A stretch of DNA of 64,000 nt from Streptomyces sp. CCM_MD2014 (GCF_000772045.1 NZ_CP009754.1:4588001-4652000); one strand, 5' to 3'; shown: positions 34,550 through 42,799, counted from the first letter of the stretch. Notes: generated by a model not told the origin, from the letters alone. Numbers and translations: made by a program.

Positions 34550-34903
34550 TCACTCGAAGAACCCGAGGGCCGTGTCCGGCCGACAGTGGATGCACGCCGG
34601 GACGCCCTGGCGCAGCGCATCGACCGCCGCCTCCCGCGGCACCGGCTGACACCGATCCGACTGCTCCGCCGCCCAGCAGTCACCGCAGTGGACCGCGTCC
34701 ACGTTCCGCCGGTTCAACCCGTACTGGACCAGCCACTCCGGCGGCTCCGGCCGGTGCTCCTCCGCGTACCGCCGCTCCGCCTCCCGACGCTCCTCCTGAG
34801 CGATCCACCCGTCCAGCTGCCGGAGGCTCGCCTCCGCCTGCTGCACCACCACGCGACGCGCGAAGAGCAGCAGCTCCAGACGACTCAGCTCACCATCGCT
34901 CAC
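34550..34903 (-). CDS. DUF6233-like protein
   Basis: A 117-residue protein matching a common Streptomyces family: SDGELSRLELLLFARR, a long coiled-coil-like helix (RQLDGWIAQEERREAERRY), PEPPEWLVQYGLN, then GDCW and CIHCRPDTALG. Two Cys/His pairs could bind zinc. The family is frequent on phages and plasmids; the role is unknown. I chose GTG 34903; an upstream ATG at 34939 is possible. Confidence 0.7.
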   Translation of the reverse strand: MSDGELSRLELLLFARRVVVQQAEASLRQLDGWIAQEERREAERRYAEEHRPEPPEWLVQYGLNRRNVDAVHCGDCWAAEQSDRCQPVPREAAVDALRQGVPACIHCRPDTALGFFE

Positions 34904-34987
34904 GCGTTCGAATGTACCTCCGGTGTGTCCGCACAGCACACGGCCCCCGGCGCGGAGGTCATCCGCCGGGGCCCGGAGCGTGCGTGG

Positions 34988-35605
34988 CTACTCGGCCACG
35001 AAGTAGCGCGTCGCTGAGCCCGTCCCGCGTCGCTCAATCACGCCGTGCTGGACGAGTAGGACCAGGGTTCGCCGGATCGTTCCTACGGTGACGCCGAAGC
35101 GCTGTTCCAGGGCGCCGAGCGTGGGGAGCCTCTGGCCGGGGAGGAGGTGCCCCTCCTGGACGTCCTCCTGGAGAACGTCCGCGATGCACTCCGTCATGTG
35201 GCGCCCGCCACCGGACCACCGGCCGCCCACGGCTCGGTCAAAGTGCTCAAGGGTGCGCATCGGGCACAACCGCTCCCCGGCCGCGAGCTCCCGCCGTGGC
35301 GACGGTGCTCCTCCCACGTTGTAGAGCGGGCGCTGAGTGCGGATGATGCGGAGCTCAGTGTCGAGGGCGGCTTTGCGGCTGGCGAACCACTTAACGGTGA
35401 CGTGCTGAGCGAGCGGCCACCAGGTGAGTGCGGCCCGTTCCTGGTGCTGCTTCCAGCGGCGCGGCGGGTTGTCCGTGACTCCCACGTACAGGGTCTCCCC
35501 GCCCGTGTTGAGGAACCGATACAGGGCGCTGAGGCCTGGACGTGGCTCCGGAGCCGTGAGGCTACGCCTTCCCCCCGCTTGGGCCTCCGTCATCAGTTGT
35601 CCCAC
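34988..35605 (-). CDS. GIY-YIG nuclease fused to a GntR-type winged helix
   Basis: A 205-residue protein with two domains. Residues about 27-100 carry a GIY-YIG fold: ALYRFLNTGGETLYVGVTDN and RRWKQHQ, with a later LDTELRIIRTQRPLYN. Residues about 135-203 are a GntR-like winged helix (IADVLQEDVQEG, LGALEQRFGVTVGTIRRTL). The nuclease half would cut DNA or RNA and the second half target it. I chose GTG 35605 because GAAGGGG lies 7 nt before it; this overlaps the upstream gene by 44 nt. Confidence 0.75.
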   Translation of the reverse strand: MGQLMTEAQAGGRRSLTAPEPRPGLSALYRFLNTGGETLYVGVTDNPPRRWKQHQERAALTWWPLAQHVTVKWFASRKAALDTELRIIRTQRPLYNVGGAPSPRRELAAGERLCPMRTLEHFDRAVGGRWSGGGRHMTECIADVLQEDVQEGHLLPGQRLPTLGALEQRFGVTVGTIRRTLVLLVQHGVIERRGTGSATRYFVAE

Positions 35606-35915
35606 GCTGTTTCCCCTTCCCGATCGGCCCCCGGGTCCTCCCGGACCCGGAGTAGCCCAGTTCGATGTCCTGGACGGTGGAAGGGGAGACACCGATCTCC
35701 TCCGCGATCGTCTTCCGCGTGGCTTTCTCGGCGCGCCGTGCCAGGACGTAGTCCCGACGTAGGGCCTTCAACTCCTGGAGCTCCCCGGGCTGCTCCCGCA
35801 GGAACTCGCTGATCGCGTGCGCACGCGCCTGCGGGTCCTCCATCGCCTTCAAGGCTTTCAGGGCGTCGAACACGCGCTGGACCTCCTCGCCACCGTCGTC
35901 CTCAAGATCGGCCAT
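35562..35915 (-). CDS. HTH regulator next to the long palindrome
   Basis: A 117-residue protein. The C-terminal half has a helix-turn-helix (RKTIAEEIGVSPSTVQDIELG, about 71-91); the N-terminal half is a helical bundle (VFDALKALKAM). Its ATG lies 21 bp from the 43-bp perfect palindrome, so autoregulation is likely. It overlaps the GIY-YIG fusion gene, forming an operon. Confidence 0.75.
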   Translation of the reverse strand: MADLEDDGGEEVQRVFDALKALKAMEDPQARAHAISEFLREQPGELQELKALRRDYVLARRAEKATRKTIAEEIGVSPSTVQDIELGYSGSGRTRGPIGKGKQRGTTDDGGPSGGKA

Positions 35916-35936
35916 TTGGGCCCCAATCTGCCATGG

Positions 35937-35979
35937 CCGGTTGCCCAAATTACGGGAGTCCCGTAATTTGGGCAACCGG
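35937..35979. promoter_or_regulatory. Perfect 21-bp inverted repeat, operator candidate
   Basis: Two 21-nt arms (35937-35957 and 35959-35979) are exact reverse complements around one central G. The arms contain TTGCCCAAATTACGGGA. A further half-site (CATTTGGGCCCC) lies at 35913-35924. It is in the divergent promoter region between the HTH gene (left) and the gene at 36074 (right), and is AT-richer than its surroundings. It is too perfect to be chance; an operator is more likely than a terminator. Confidence 0.85.
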
Positions 35980-36073
35980 CGCCACTCCGCGCCTACAAGT
36001 CGGCCCCGGTCGGTGTCTTCCACAACAGCCGACCGGGGCCCGCCAGACACCTGCACACACAGGAGCTGACGCA

Positions 36074-36508
36074 GTGAGTAACTGTACTGATCAGATCAGG
36101 ATCGGTGGCCCGAGTGGCACCGTTTCCGTCGACCGCGCGGCGGTCGGTGAGGTCCTGGCCCTCATGGCCGGCCACTTCACCAGGGTCCGCCCCGGTGGTT
36201 ACCTCACGCCCGTGGCGCTCGGCGCCGCGGTGGCCGGTGAGGTCTACAACGCCGGTGGCCGTACCTCCCGCGCGAACGGGGCGGCCGTTTCGACGGCCGT
36301 CACGGCCGCGCTCCCCGCCGCCGACTTCACCAGCACCCGCGGCCAGTACGCCGTCCTCCTCCGCGAGGCGGCCACCGCGCACGGCTGGAGCGACGACGAC
36401 AACGAGCGTGCCATCCCGACCGTGCCCGGCCCCCGCCCGGCGCCCGCGCCGAGCCCGCGCCCCGGTGTCCCCGGCCCGCGCCCGACCACGGGGGAGGTCG
36501 ACCGATGA
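36074..36508 (+). CDS. Hypothetical protein
   Basis: A 144-residue protein from GTG 36074 (AGGAG upstream). The N-terminal half is an alpha/beta region (VDRAAVGEVLALMAGHF), then helical, ending in a Pro-rich tail (PRPAPAPSPRPG). First gene right of the palindrome and head of a run of small overlapping genes. Confidence 0.6.
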   Translation: MSNCTDQIRIGGPSGTVSVDRAAVGEVLALMAGHFTRVRPGGYLTPVALGAAVAGEVYNAGGRTSRANGAAVSTAVTAALPAADFTSTRGQYAVLLREAATAHGWSDDDNERAIPTVPGPRPAPAPSPRPGVPGPRPTTGEVDR

Positions 36509-36648
36509 GCGCGGAGACGGAGCAGCAGCGGGCCGCCCGGGCCTACGCGGCCGGTCGGAGGCAGCGCGAGGACGCACAGAGGGTCGCCGACAACGTACGG
36601 AGCGGCGGGGCGAACAGCGCTGGCGCGCAGACCGGGGGTGCCCGGTGA
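36505..36648 (+). CDS. Tiny charged protein
   Basis: A 47-residue helical peptide rich in Arg, Ala and Gln, overlapping both neighbours by 4 nt. No function recognised. Confidence 0.45.
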   Translation: MSAETEQQRAARAYAAGRRQREDAQRVADNVRSGGANSAGAQTGGAR

Positions 36649-36764
36649 CGTGCTGCGGACGGCCCATGAAGGACGAGGGCGGAAAGAAGGTGTGCGGGTC
36701 GTGCGGCGCCTGGTTCCAGGGCGTGGCCCCGGCCCCGGCCGCGGTGACGGGGGGTGGCCGGTGA
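36645..36764 (+). CDS. Tiny zinc-knuckle protein
   Basis: A 39-residue protein with TCCGRPMKDEGGKKVCGSCG, a compact four-Cys zinc ribbon knuckle, then a short Ala/Gly tail. GTG start overlaps the previous stop. Probably a real mini zinc protein. Confidence 0.55.
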   Translation: MTCCGRPMKDEGGKKVCGSCGAWFQGVAPAPAAVTGGGR

Positions 36765-36964
36765 TGGGTCTGCGTGACTTCGCCCGGTCCCTCGTACCGG
36801 GCAATGACGGCGCCCTGGCCGTGGAGCTCCAGCACCGCGCGGAGGAGAAGGAGCGGGCGCGGAAGGCCAAGCAGGAGAGGGAGCGGGAGGCGGAGCGGGC
36901 GCGGCGCGCCCGGGCCTCCAAGCAGCGGCTTGCCCGGAAGGGCAGCGGAGCCCGCCTCTTCTGA
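36764..36964 (+). CDS. Small coiled-coil protein
   Basis: A 66-residue protein that is mainly one highly charged helix (EEKERARKAKQERERE region). ATG 36764 follows GGGGGTGG. It precedes the membrane module and a hairpin at 36983. Confidence 0.5.
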   Translation: MGLRDFARSLVPGNDGALAVELQHRAEEKERARKAKQEREREAERARRARASKQRLARKGSGARLF

Positions 36965-36982
36965 CCCACCAGAACGCCAGGA

Positions 36983-37008
36983 GCCGGACCCGTACCCGCG
37001 GGTCCGGC
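36983..37008 (+). terminator. Intergenic hairpin
   Basis: Perfect 10-bp stem (GCCGGACCCG / CGGGTCCGGC), loop TACCCG, before the membrane module. Confidence 0.75.
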
Positions 37009-37050
37009 CCTGCTGTGGAGCACAGAGCGAGAGACGAAAGGGCTACGGCC

Positions 37051-38238
37051 ATGAGCAGGAAGAGGAAGACCCCGGAGGCCCCCCGGCCGCCGAAGGTCCC
37101 CGGCGTCCGTCACGTGAAGACGACGGTGTACGACGTCGAGGCCCGGACGTTCGAGGGGGAGACCTCCTACCGGCAGGTTCCGCGGACGGTGTGGGTGCCC
37201 GCGCCGCCGCGTGACTGGGACGCCGTGGTGGCCCGCGCGCTGGTGTGCGCCGCCATCCTGGGGACGGTCCTCTCCCTTGGCTGGTCCACGGACTCCATCG
37301 GCCACCTCCTGGACCGCACCGGATCCGACGTGACGGCGTACGCCGTGGCGGTCGTCTTTGACGTCGTCTGGCTCGCGTGCCAGGCCCGGGAGTGGCTGGA
37401 GCGGGAGTACCCGGAGCGGGCCGCGGGCGCGAAGGTCGGCGGTTACGTGTGCCTGGCGCTCGCCATGGCGGCGATCTTCGCCAACGGCTACGAGGCCGGG
37501 GAGACCGTCGCCGGAGCGGGCGGCGCGGCCGTCTCCGCCCTGGCCAAATTCCTGTGGGTCCTGGCCCTCGGCTACTACGCCGTGGAGCTGGACGAGGGCG
37601 CCGCGTACGACCTCCACACCCGCCGTCAGAGCATCGCCGTGCGCCTGGCCCTCCGGGCGAGCCGCCGCCGCCTGGACGCTGCGGAGGCGTACGAGCGGCA
37701 CGTGTACGGCGACCAGGGCGGCGTGGACGTCCAGGTGACCCGGTACGAGGCGCCGGAGACCGCGCCGGCGGCCGTCCCCGCCCCGGTGTCCCCGCCCGTC
37801 CCCGCCGTGTCCCCGGCTCCCGCTCCGGCGTCCCTCTCGACTCCTCCGCCCGCCCCGCCGGCCCCGGCCCCGGCGGCCACCGTCCCCCCGGTGTCCCCGC
37901 AGGCCCCGGCCGCCTCCACGGTTCCTGTCCCCCCGGCCCCGGCGGACGCCCGTGAGCGTGTCCTCACCTCCCTCGGGCTCCCCCTGGACCACCCGGGCGG
38001 CGTCCCCGCCCCGGACCAGGCTCCGGCCGAGCCCGTGAAGGAGCCCGAGCCGGCGCCCCGCCCCGTCCTCAAGGTCGTGGGCGGCAAAACCGACTTCATC
38101 CGCGCCGCCATCGCCGCGGACCCCCGCATCACGTTGGACGACCTCACGGACCAGGTCCGGGCCGCGTTCGGCGACAAGCCGAACCTGCGGAAGGACGTGA
38201 GGCGCCTGCGTGCCCGTATCGAAGGGAAGGCCTCATGA
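37051..38238 (+). CDS. DUF2637/SpdB-like membrane protein
   Basis: A 395-residue protein. Four membrane helices (about 58-75, 85-105, 130-148, 155-170) follow a basic N-terminus, with the sequence AYAVAVVFDVVWLACQAREW and ALAMAAIFANGYEAG resembling DUF2637 proteins of Streptomyces plasmids and integrative elements. A 100-residue Pro/Ala-rich linker leads to a C-terminal domain (340-395) with a helix-turn-helix-like LDDLTDQVRAAFGDKPNLRKDVRRLRARI in pieces. In plasmids such proteins support mycelial spread. First of five membrane or linked genes. Confidence 0.65.
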   Translation: MSRKRKTPEAPRPPKVPGVRHVKTTVYDVEARTFEGETSYRQVPRTVWVPAPPRDWDAVVARALVCAAILGTVLSLGWSTDSIGHLLDRTGSDVTAYAVAVVFDVVWLACQAREWLEREYPERAAGAKVGGYVCLALAMAAIFANGYEAGETVAGAGGAAVSALAKFLWVLALGYYAVELDEGAAYDLHTRRQSIAVRLALRASRRRLDAAEAYERHVYGDQGGVDVQVTRYEAPETAPAAVPAPVSPPVPAVSPAPAPASLSTPPPAPPAPAPAATVPPVSPQAPAASTVPVPPAPADARERVLTSLGLPLDHPGGVPAPDQAPAEPVKEPEPAPRPVLKVVGGKTDFIRAAIAADPRITLDDLTDQVRAAFGDKPNLRKDVRRLRARIEGKAS

Positions 38239-38375
38239 TCTACGTCATTGGGCTGTGGTTCCTCGGGGGCGTCGCCGTGGCGCTCTACGGGACCCGGCCA
38301 GGAAGCCAGGAACGCGGGCAAGCCGTCGCCCTCGTGGCGGCCGTCCTCCTGATCCTCCTGTGGGAGCAGTGGTGA
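38235..38375 (+). CDS. Tiny membrane protein
   Basis: A 46-residue protein with two hydrophobic helices around a short polar turn (GTRPGSQERGQ). Start and stop overlap the neighbours by 4 nt. Part of the membrane module. Confidence 0.55.
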   Translation: MIYVIGLWFLGGVAVALYGTRPGSQERGQAVALVAAVLLILLWEQW

Positions 38376-39295
38376 GCGGCCAGCCCGACGAGGACGAGCT
38401 CCAGCTCCGTGACCGCCTCCGGGACCTCGGCGTCTCCTACGCCCCCGCCCCGGCCGGCGCAGCGCTCCGGGAGCCGGGGGAGGGCCACCTCGAGCAGGCC
38501 GCCCCCGCGGCGGAGGAGGCCTCCGTCCCGGCTCCCCGTCGGACCGCTCCGCGCCTGCCGGACTGGTGGGCACCAGAGCGCCCGGACGTCACCGCCGAGG
38601 ACAAGCCGGCGGAACCGGCGCCCGCCCCCAGCGATGAGGACGCGGAGGACCAGGAGGAGCCCGCGCTACCGCAGACGCCGGCCACGCCGTCCTCCAGCCC
38701 CGACCGCGCCGACTTCCAGACCCGCATGCGGGAGTGGCTGGAGTCCAAGAGGGAGCCCGCCAGGCCGGGGGACACCGGCCCGGACGACGACCATGCACCG
38801 GACGATGACGAGGACACGGGGGAGGACGACGGGGACACCGCAGGGGACGGCCCGGAGCCTGGCGGACCCGTCCGCAAGATGGCAACCGGCCTCAAGCGCC
38901 GGGCCCGCCGTCCCGGCCGGCGTCCCCGGTTCGCCGCCGCTGGCGTTCCGCACACCATGAAGCCGGAGCGCCGCTCCCTCGTGGAGATCATCCGCTCCAC
39001 CCCGGACCAAGTCTGGTGGATGGCCTACAACGGCAGCGCCCTGGCCGCCGGGTTCTGGCTCGGCTGGCCGCAGTGGGTCAAGGACGGCACGGCCTTCCTG
39101 GCGGCGGAACACCCCACCCTCACGGACACCTACTCCCTGACCTGCTACGCCCTGGCGGCCGGCGTGCTCGTCCTGGACTACCGGGCCCGCGGCTGGCTCT
39201 TCCCCGTCTCATGGCTGGCCCGCATCCCCACCGCGTCCCTCGTGGTCGGCGTACCGCTGTACGGCGTCGACACCCCGATCTCACAGCTGTACTGA
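38372..39295 (+). CDS. Membrane protein with acidic N-terminal region
   Basis: A 307-residue protein from GTG 38372. The first 200 residues are acidic, Pro-rich and disordered; a basic stretch (RRARRPGRRPR) follows; then two or three membrane helices (about 235-300). This layout resembles spread/transfer accessory proteins of Streptomyces mobile elements. It overlaps the previous gene. Confidence 0.55.
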   Translation: MSGQPDEDELQLRDRLRDLGVSYAPAPAGAALREPGEGHLEQAAPAAEEASVPAPRRTAPRLPDWWAPERPDVTAEDKPAEPAPAPSDEDAEDQEEPALPQTPATPSSSPDRADFQTRMREWLESKREPARPGDTGPDDDHAPDDDEDTGEDDGDTAGDGPEPGGPVRKMATGLKRRARRPGRRPRFAAAGVPHTMKPERRSLVEIIRSTPDQVWWMAYNGSALAAGFWLGWPQWVKDGTAFLAAEHPTLTDTYSLTCYALAAGVLVLDYRARGWLFPVSWLARIPTASLVVGVPLYGVDTPISQLY

Positions 39296-39311
39296 CACCC
39301 CGGAAGGGATC

Positions 39312-39725
39312 ATGAGTTTCCTCGCAGGCGTCGGCGTCTTCAGCTTCGCCGCCATCCTGACCGTCATCCTGTGGTACGGCACGAAGGACAATGAGGGCGG
39401 CCAGCTCGGCCCCCTCAAGTGGGGATGGATCGTCGTCCTCGGGCTCCTGGCCGGCGCCGCCTACCGGGTCGTGGACGGGTTCCCGTTCAACATCATCACG
39501 TCTCTGCTCAACGATGTGCTCGGGATCATCGGCGTGGCTCTCCCGGAGCTCACCCTCCCCGGCCTCGGCCTCCTCCTCGTCGCACTGCTCGCGTTCAAAA
39601 AGAGCAGCCGGCGCGGCATCGCCATGCTGTGCATCTTCCTGGTGTTCGTGAGCTCGGACGCCAGCGGCCCGTTGGAGGAGGTCGCGACCCGCATCGAGAC
39701 CATCGCCACGGAGCTCCCGAAGTGA
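39312..39725 (+). CDS. Multi-pass membrane protein
   Basis: A 137-residue protein with helices at about 4-22, 38-55 and 75-115, and a short amphipathic tail. It reads like a small channel or accessory subunit. Overlaps the next gene by 4 nt. Confidence 0.6.
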   Translation: MSFLAGVGVFSFAAILTVILWYGTKDNEGGQLGPLKWGWIVVLGLLAGAAYRVVDGFPFNIITSLLNDVLGIIGVALPELTLPGLGLLLVALLAFKKSSRRGIAMLCIFLVFVSSDASGPLEEVATRIETIATELPK

Positions 39726-41020
39726 GCGCGGCCCACCTGCACCCGGTCCCCGACCCTGACGACGCCCCGGCCACCGAGGCCGGGACCGTGCCGGGGGAGG
39801 AGGCCGTGGTCATGGAGCTCCCCGCCCCCGAGGTCCGGGAAGACACGGCGCCGGGGGAGCCGGCCGAGGACGACGACCAGGAGCCGGGGGAGGAGGACGG
39901 CCCCCGGCATGCCCTGGCCGTCCCCGACCTCCGCCCGTACGTGAAGGTGGACCGCCAGGCCGTGGGGGAGCTCGGCGCCCTGGCCGCCGACGTCACCCGG
40001 TCCACCGGGCCGCGGCTGGGCTCCGCCCTCCGCCCTGTCTGGCAGCTCCTCCGCGTCGGCGTCCGCGTCCTGGGCCTGGTCCTCCACGGCTGGTTTACCG
40101 GGCAGCTCTGCCCGAAGGTTCCGCCGTTCTGGCGGCTCCTGGCCGCGCCCGTCTTCGTCCTCTACTCCATCGGCTTCGCCGTGGCCGCCGATCCCGCCGC
40201 CTCCCTCCTCCTCATCCCCGGGTGGCTCCTGGTGGCCGTGGCGGTGGAGCGGTGGGCCGTCGTCAAGGCCTCCCGGGACGCGAAGGCGAAGGCCTCCGCG
40301 AAGGCCGGGAAGGGGGCGGCGAAGGAGGGCCGGAAGGCCTCCGGGAAGACGTCCCCGCCGTCCTTCGCGGCACGACTCGTCAAGGCCCGGGAGCGGACCT
40401 CCGCGGAGGCGCCGGCGGAGGCCTCCCCCGAGCCCGCCGCCGAGGCCGGGAAGGGCCCGGCGGAAGAGGCCCCGGAGGACCAGGAGGAGCCCCCCGTCCA
40501 GGAGGACCCGCCGGCCCCCTCCCGGGACCAGATCGTGAGGGCCCTACACGCCCTCGTCGGGGGGTCCTCCGGGGTGCTGGACACGGCCCTCCGCGACCGC
40601 CTCCGCTACCCCTCCACCCGGGCCGTCCGGGAGGCCCTGGACGCGGCCGGAATCCCCCACCGCGAAGGGGTGCGCGCGGTGGGCGGGAACGGGCCCGGCG
40701 TCCACCGCCTCGACTTCCCGCCCCTTCCCCCCTCTCAAGAGGGGCCCCCTGGAGACGGCGTTGTCGCAGGTCACGACGCCAACAACAACGCCAACAACAC
40801 CGGAGAGGGGTCCGGGAAGGGGTCGGCTGTAGAGGGCAACGAGTATCCGTTCGACGTCGTCCCGGACCCCGAGCGTGGCCCTACCTTCTGGAGAGTCGTT
40901 CCCCATGACCAGCACCAGACCGCCGCGCGGCCCGGGCCGCAGGGCCCCGCCCGGGCACCAGGACGCCCGCCACGAGCGGGCAGGAAACGAACCGGCCGGG
41001 CCGACCACCCGGACCACTGA
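39722..41020 (+). CDS. Large membrane-associated protein with C-terminal winged helix-like region
   Basis: A 432-residue protein from GTG 39722. An acidic N-terminus (1-75) is followed by a region with two membrane helices (about 100-175), a Lys-rich coiled segment, and a C-terminal domain (about 260-320: DQIVRALHALVGG, STRAVREALDAAG) like DNA-translocase gamma or winged-helix modules of transfer proteins. It lacks a TraB/FtsK ATPase domain, so the module is not a complete conjugation system. Confidence 0.55.
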   Translation: MSAAHLHPVPDPDDAPATEAGTVPGEEAVVMELPAPEVREDTAPGEPAEDDDQEPGEEDGPRHALAVPDLRPYVKVDRQAVGELGALAADVTRSTGPRLGSALRPVWQLLRVGVRVLGLVLHGWFTGQLCPKVPPFWRLLAAPVFVLYSIGFAVAADPAASLLLIPGWLLVAVAVERWAVVKASRDAKAKASAKAGKGAAKEGRKASGKTSPPSFAARLVKARERTSAEAPAEASPEPAAEAGKGPAEEAPEDQEEPPVQEDPPAPSRDQIVRALHALVGGSSGVLDTALRDRLRYPSTRAVREALDAAGIPHREGVRAVGGNGPGVHRLDFPPLPPSQEGPPGDGVVAGHDANNNANNTGEGSGKGSAVEGNEYPFDVVPDPERGPTFWRVVPHDQHQTAARPGPQGPARAPGRPPRAGRKRTGRADHPDH

Positions 41021-41038
41021 CAACGGAGAGGAACGACC

Positions 41039-41731
41039 GTGCAGCAGGACCACCAGGAGACCCCGGCCGAGACCGACACGGCGCAGCTGCGCGCCGGAGA
41101 CCGCATCACGCTGGACGAGCTCGCCGTCCACCTCTCGGCGGTGGACGTGCGCCTCCGGCAGCTCGCCCGCGCCGCCGAGGACCCGGACACGCCCGTGGAG
41201 CTGGAGCCCACCATCGACTCCCTCCGCCAACTCGCCGGCCAGGTCCAGGAGCTCGGCGACCGCATGGGCCACCTGGCCCGGATCGTGGAGGGGGACGTCC
41301 CCCTCGCCCCGCAGCTCGGCGTGCAGCGTGACCCGTGGGGCGCCGCCGCCCTGGACACCGACCGGGAGGACTTCGGCGGCCCGGCCGTCATCCCCACTCA
41401 GTGGCAGCTCATCCGCCTCGCGCAGGACGCCGGCGACGACGCCACCACGTACCCGGCCGCCATGGCCGACGTCCCCCGCTCCGTCCTCCTCAGCTGGGAG
41501 TCGAAGGCCGCGGGCGCCCGGCGCCGCCGGGAACGGGACGCGGAGGTGAGGGCCGAGACGCTTCGGATCCCGTGCGAGCGGTGCCAGGCGGCCTCCGGTG
41601 AGCAGTGCCGCACGTCCAGCGGGTGGACCGCGGAGCAGGCGCACACCGGCCGCCGGAGGGAGGCGGAGGCCCGGGTGGACGCGCGGCTCGGCTACGTCGG
41701 GGACAACCCCGTGGCCGTCGCCGAGGCCTGA
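41039..41731 (+). CDS. Protein with phage-type zinc finger
   Basis: A 230-residue protein. A helical N-terminal region (about 20-80) is followed by a central domain and a C-terminal zinc finger, PCERCQAASGEQCRTSSG then H and R residues (about 180-206), the pattern of a DNA-binding finger common in actinophage proteins. Possibly involved in DNA recognition. GTG start after GGAGAGG. Confidence 0.65.
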   Translation: MQQDHQETPAETDTAQLRAGDRITLDELAVHLSAVDVRLRQLARAAEDPDTPVELEPTIDSLRQLAGQVQELGDRMGHLARIVEGDVPLAPQLGVQRDPWGAAALDTDREDFGGPAVIPTQWQLIRLAQDAGDDATTYPAAMADVPRSVLLSWESKAAGARRRRERDAEVRAETLRIPCERCQAASGEQCRTSSGWTAEQAHTGRRREAEARVDARLGYVGDNPVAVAEA

Positions 41732-41840
41732 CCCTGACTCATTCGAACGCAATGACCGGTTTGTGATGTTGCCCGGAACGGTGACCTCCGGCCCGGGGAG
41801 AGGGCAAGCTAGGAGGTGAACGGATTGTGAGGAGGAGGGC

Positions 41841-42086
41841 ATGGTGGGCACGTACGTCTACCGGTGCGACAACTGCCGGGAAGAGTCCGACCCGCTGACC
41901 CGCCGTGAGCTGGACGTCGTCCGGTACGACCACCGCCACCAGTTCCACGGCGGCCTCAAGCCGGACGGGGAGCTGGTCCTCCAGCCGGAGCGCATGCGCC
42001 TGGCGGACCTCCCCCGGGAGCAGCGCATCGTCGGGGGAATCCTCCTGGCCGTCATCCTCCTGTCCTTCCTCGCGAAGATCGCCTAG
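41841..42086 (+). CDS. Zinc-motif protein with C-terminal membrane anchor
   Basis: An 81-residue protein: YRCDNCREES near the N-terminus, a His/Arg-rich middle and a C-terminal membrane helix (about 62-79). The ATG follows a strong GAGGAGG. A terminator follows at 42103. Confidence 0.6.
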   Translation: MVGTYVYRCDNCREESDPLTRRELDVVRYDHRHQFHGGLKPDGELVLQPERMRLADLPREQRIVGGILLAVILLSFLAKIA

Positions 42087-42102
42087 CGCCGGGCACGACA
42101 AT

Positions 42103-42132
42103 GGGCCGCACCTTCCCGTGAGGGTGCGGCCC
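42103..42132 (+). terminator. Intrinsic terminator
   Basis: 10-bp stem (GGGCCGCACC / GGTGCGGCCC), 10-nt loop, then TTT. It separates the rightward gene at 41841 from the leftward gene at 42184. Confidence 0.85.
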
Positions 42133-42183
42133 TTTGCGCGTTGGGGCCCCGCGACCTCGAGGCGGCCCGCCGGCCGCGTCCGT

Positions 42184-42696
42184 TCACTCCGCGGAGGCCG
42201 GCGCCCTCTTCTGCCGCTGCCGCGCCGTGCTGGTGCTCCGGGCGATCGTCCCCACCCATTCCCGGTCATACGGCGTGTAGGAGGACACCTCCTCCGGTCC
42301 CCGGCCGGCCTCGTAGTGCTTCACGATCTCCGCGCGGATGAGCGGACGCGCCTTGTCCATGGCGGCCTCGGCGCGCCGGTAGTCGGCGGTGAACCGGTCC
42401 AGCTCCTCCAGGGCGGCGGCCTGGACGGCCGGGTCGTACTTCGGCGCCGGCCCCACCGCGTTCGGGCCCTTGAGCGGCGGCACGGGGGGTGTGGCGTTGC
42501 GGCCGATGTCCCCAATCCAGTTCCGGTCATAGGGGGTGTGCTCGGCGATCTTCCCGGGCCGCGCGTTGCGTTCCCGGAGGTGCCGGACGATCGCCTCGTG
42601 GAGCGCCAGGCGGGCAGTCTCCCGGGCGTCCTCGGCTGCTTTGAAGTCGGCGGAGTGCTTCGCCAGGCGGGCGAAGTGGCGGGGTGTGGAGGTCAT
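42184..42696 (-). CDS. Protein with an internal duplication of an HTH-like unit
   Basis: A 170-residue protein in which two units of about 75 residues repeat. The first has HLRERNARPGKIAEHTPYDRNWIGDIGR; the second has HYEAGRGPEEVSSYTPYDREWVGTIAR. Both look like helix-turn-helix elements. Two tandem DNA readers in one chain suggest binding to a direct repeat. CATAGT lies 7 nt before the ATG, so the mRNA may be leaderless; a GTG at 42705 is an alternative start. Confidence 0.65.
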   Translation of the reverse strand: MTSTPRHFARLAKHSADFKAAEDARETARLALHEAIVRHLRERNARPGKIAEHTPYDRNWIGDIGRNATPPVPPLKGPNAVGPAPKYDPAVQAAALEELDRFTADYRRAEAAMDKARPLIRAEIVKHYEAGRGPEEVSSYTPYDREWVGTIARSTSTARQRQKRAPASAE

Positions 42697-42770
42697 GGCA
42701 GGCACTATGCCATCCCGGTTTGCAAGGCAGCAAGGCTAAGCGGGTGAACGTCACGCCACATCTAAACGGC

Positions 42771-42799
42771 TTGACATTGCAAAGTGACCTTGCTTACAT
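42771..42799 (+). promoter_or_regulatory. TTGACA promoter-operator, copy 2
   Basis: TTGACA, 17-nt spacer, TTACAT, the best housekeeping-type promoter of the set. The palindrome core TTGCAA is kept. It lies 46 bp before the ATG at 42846. Confidence 0.8.
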
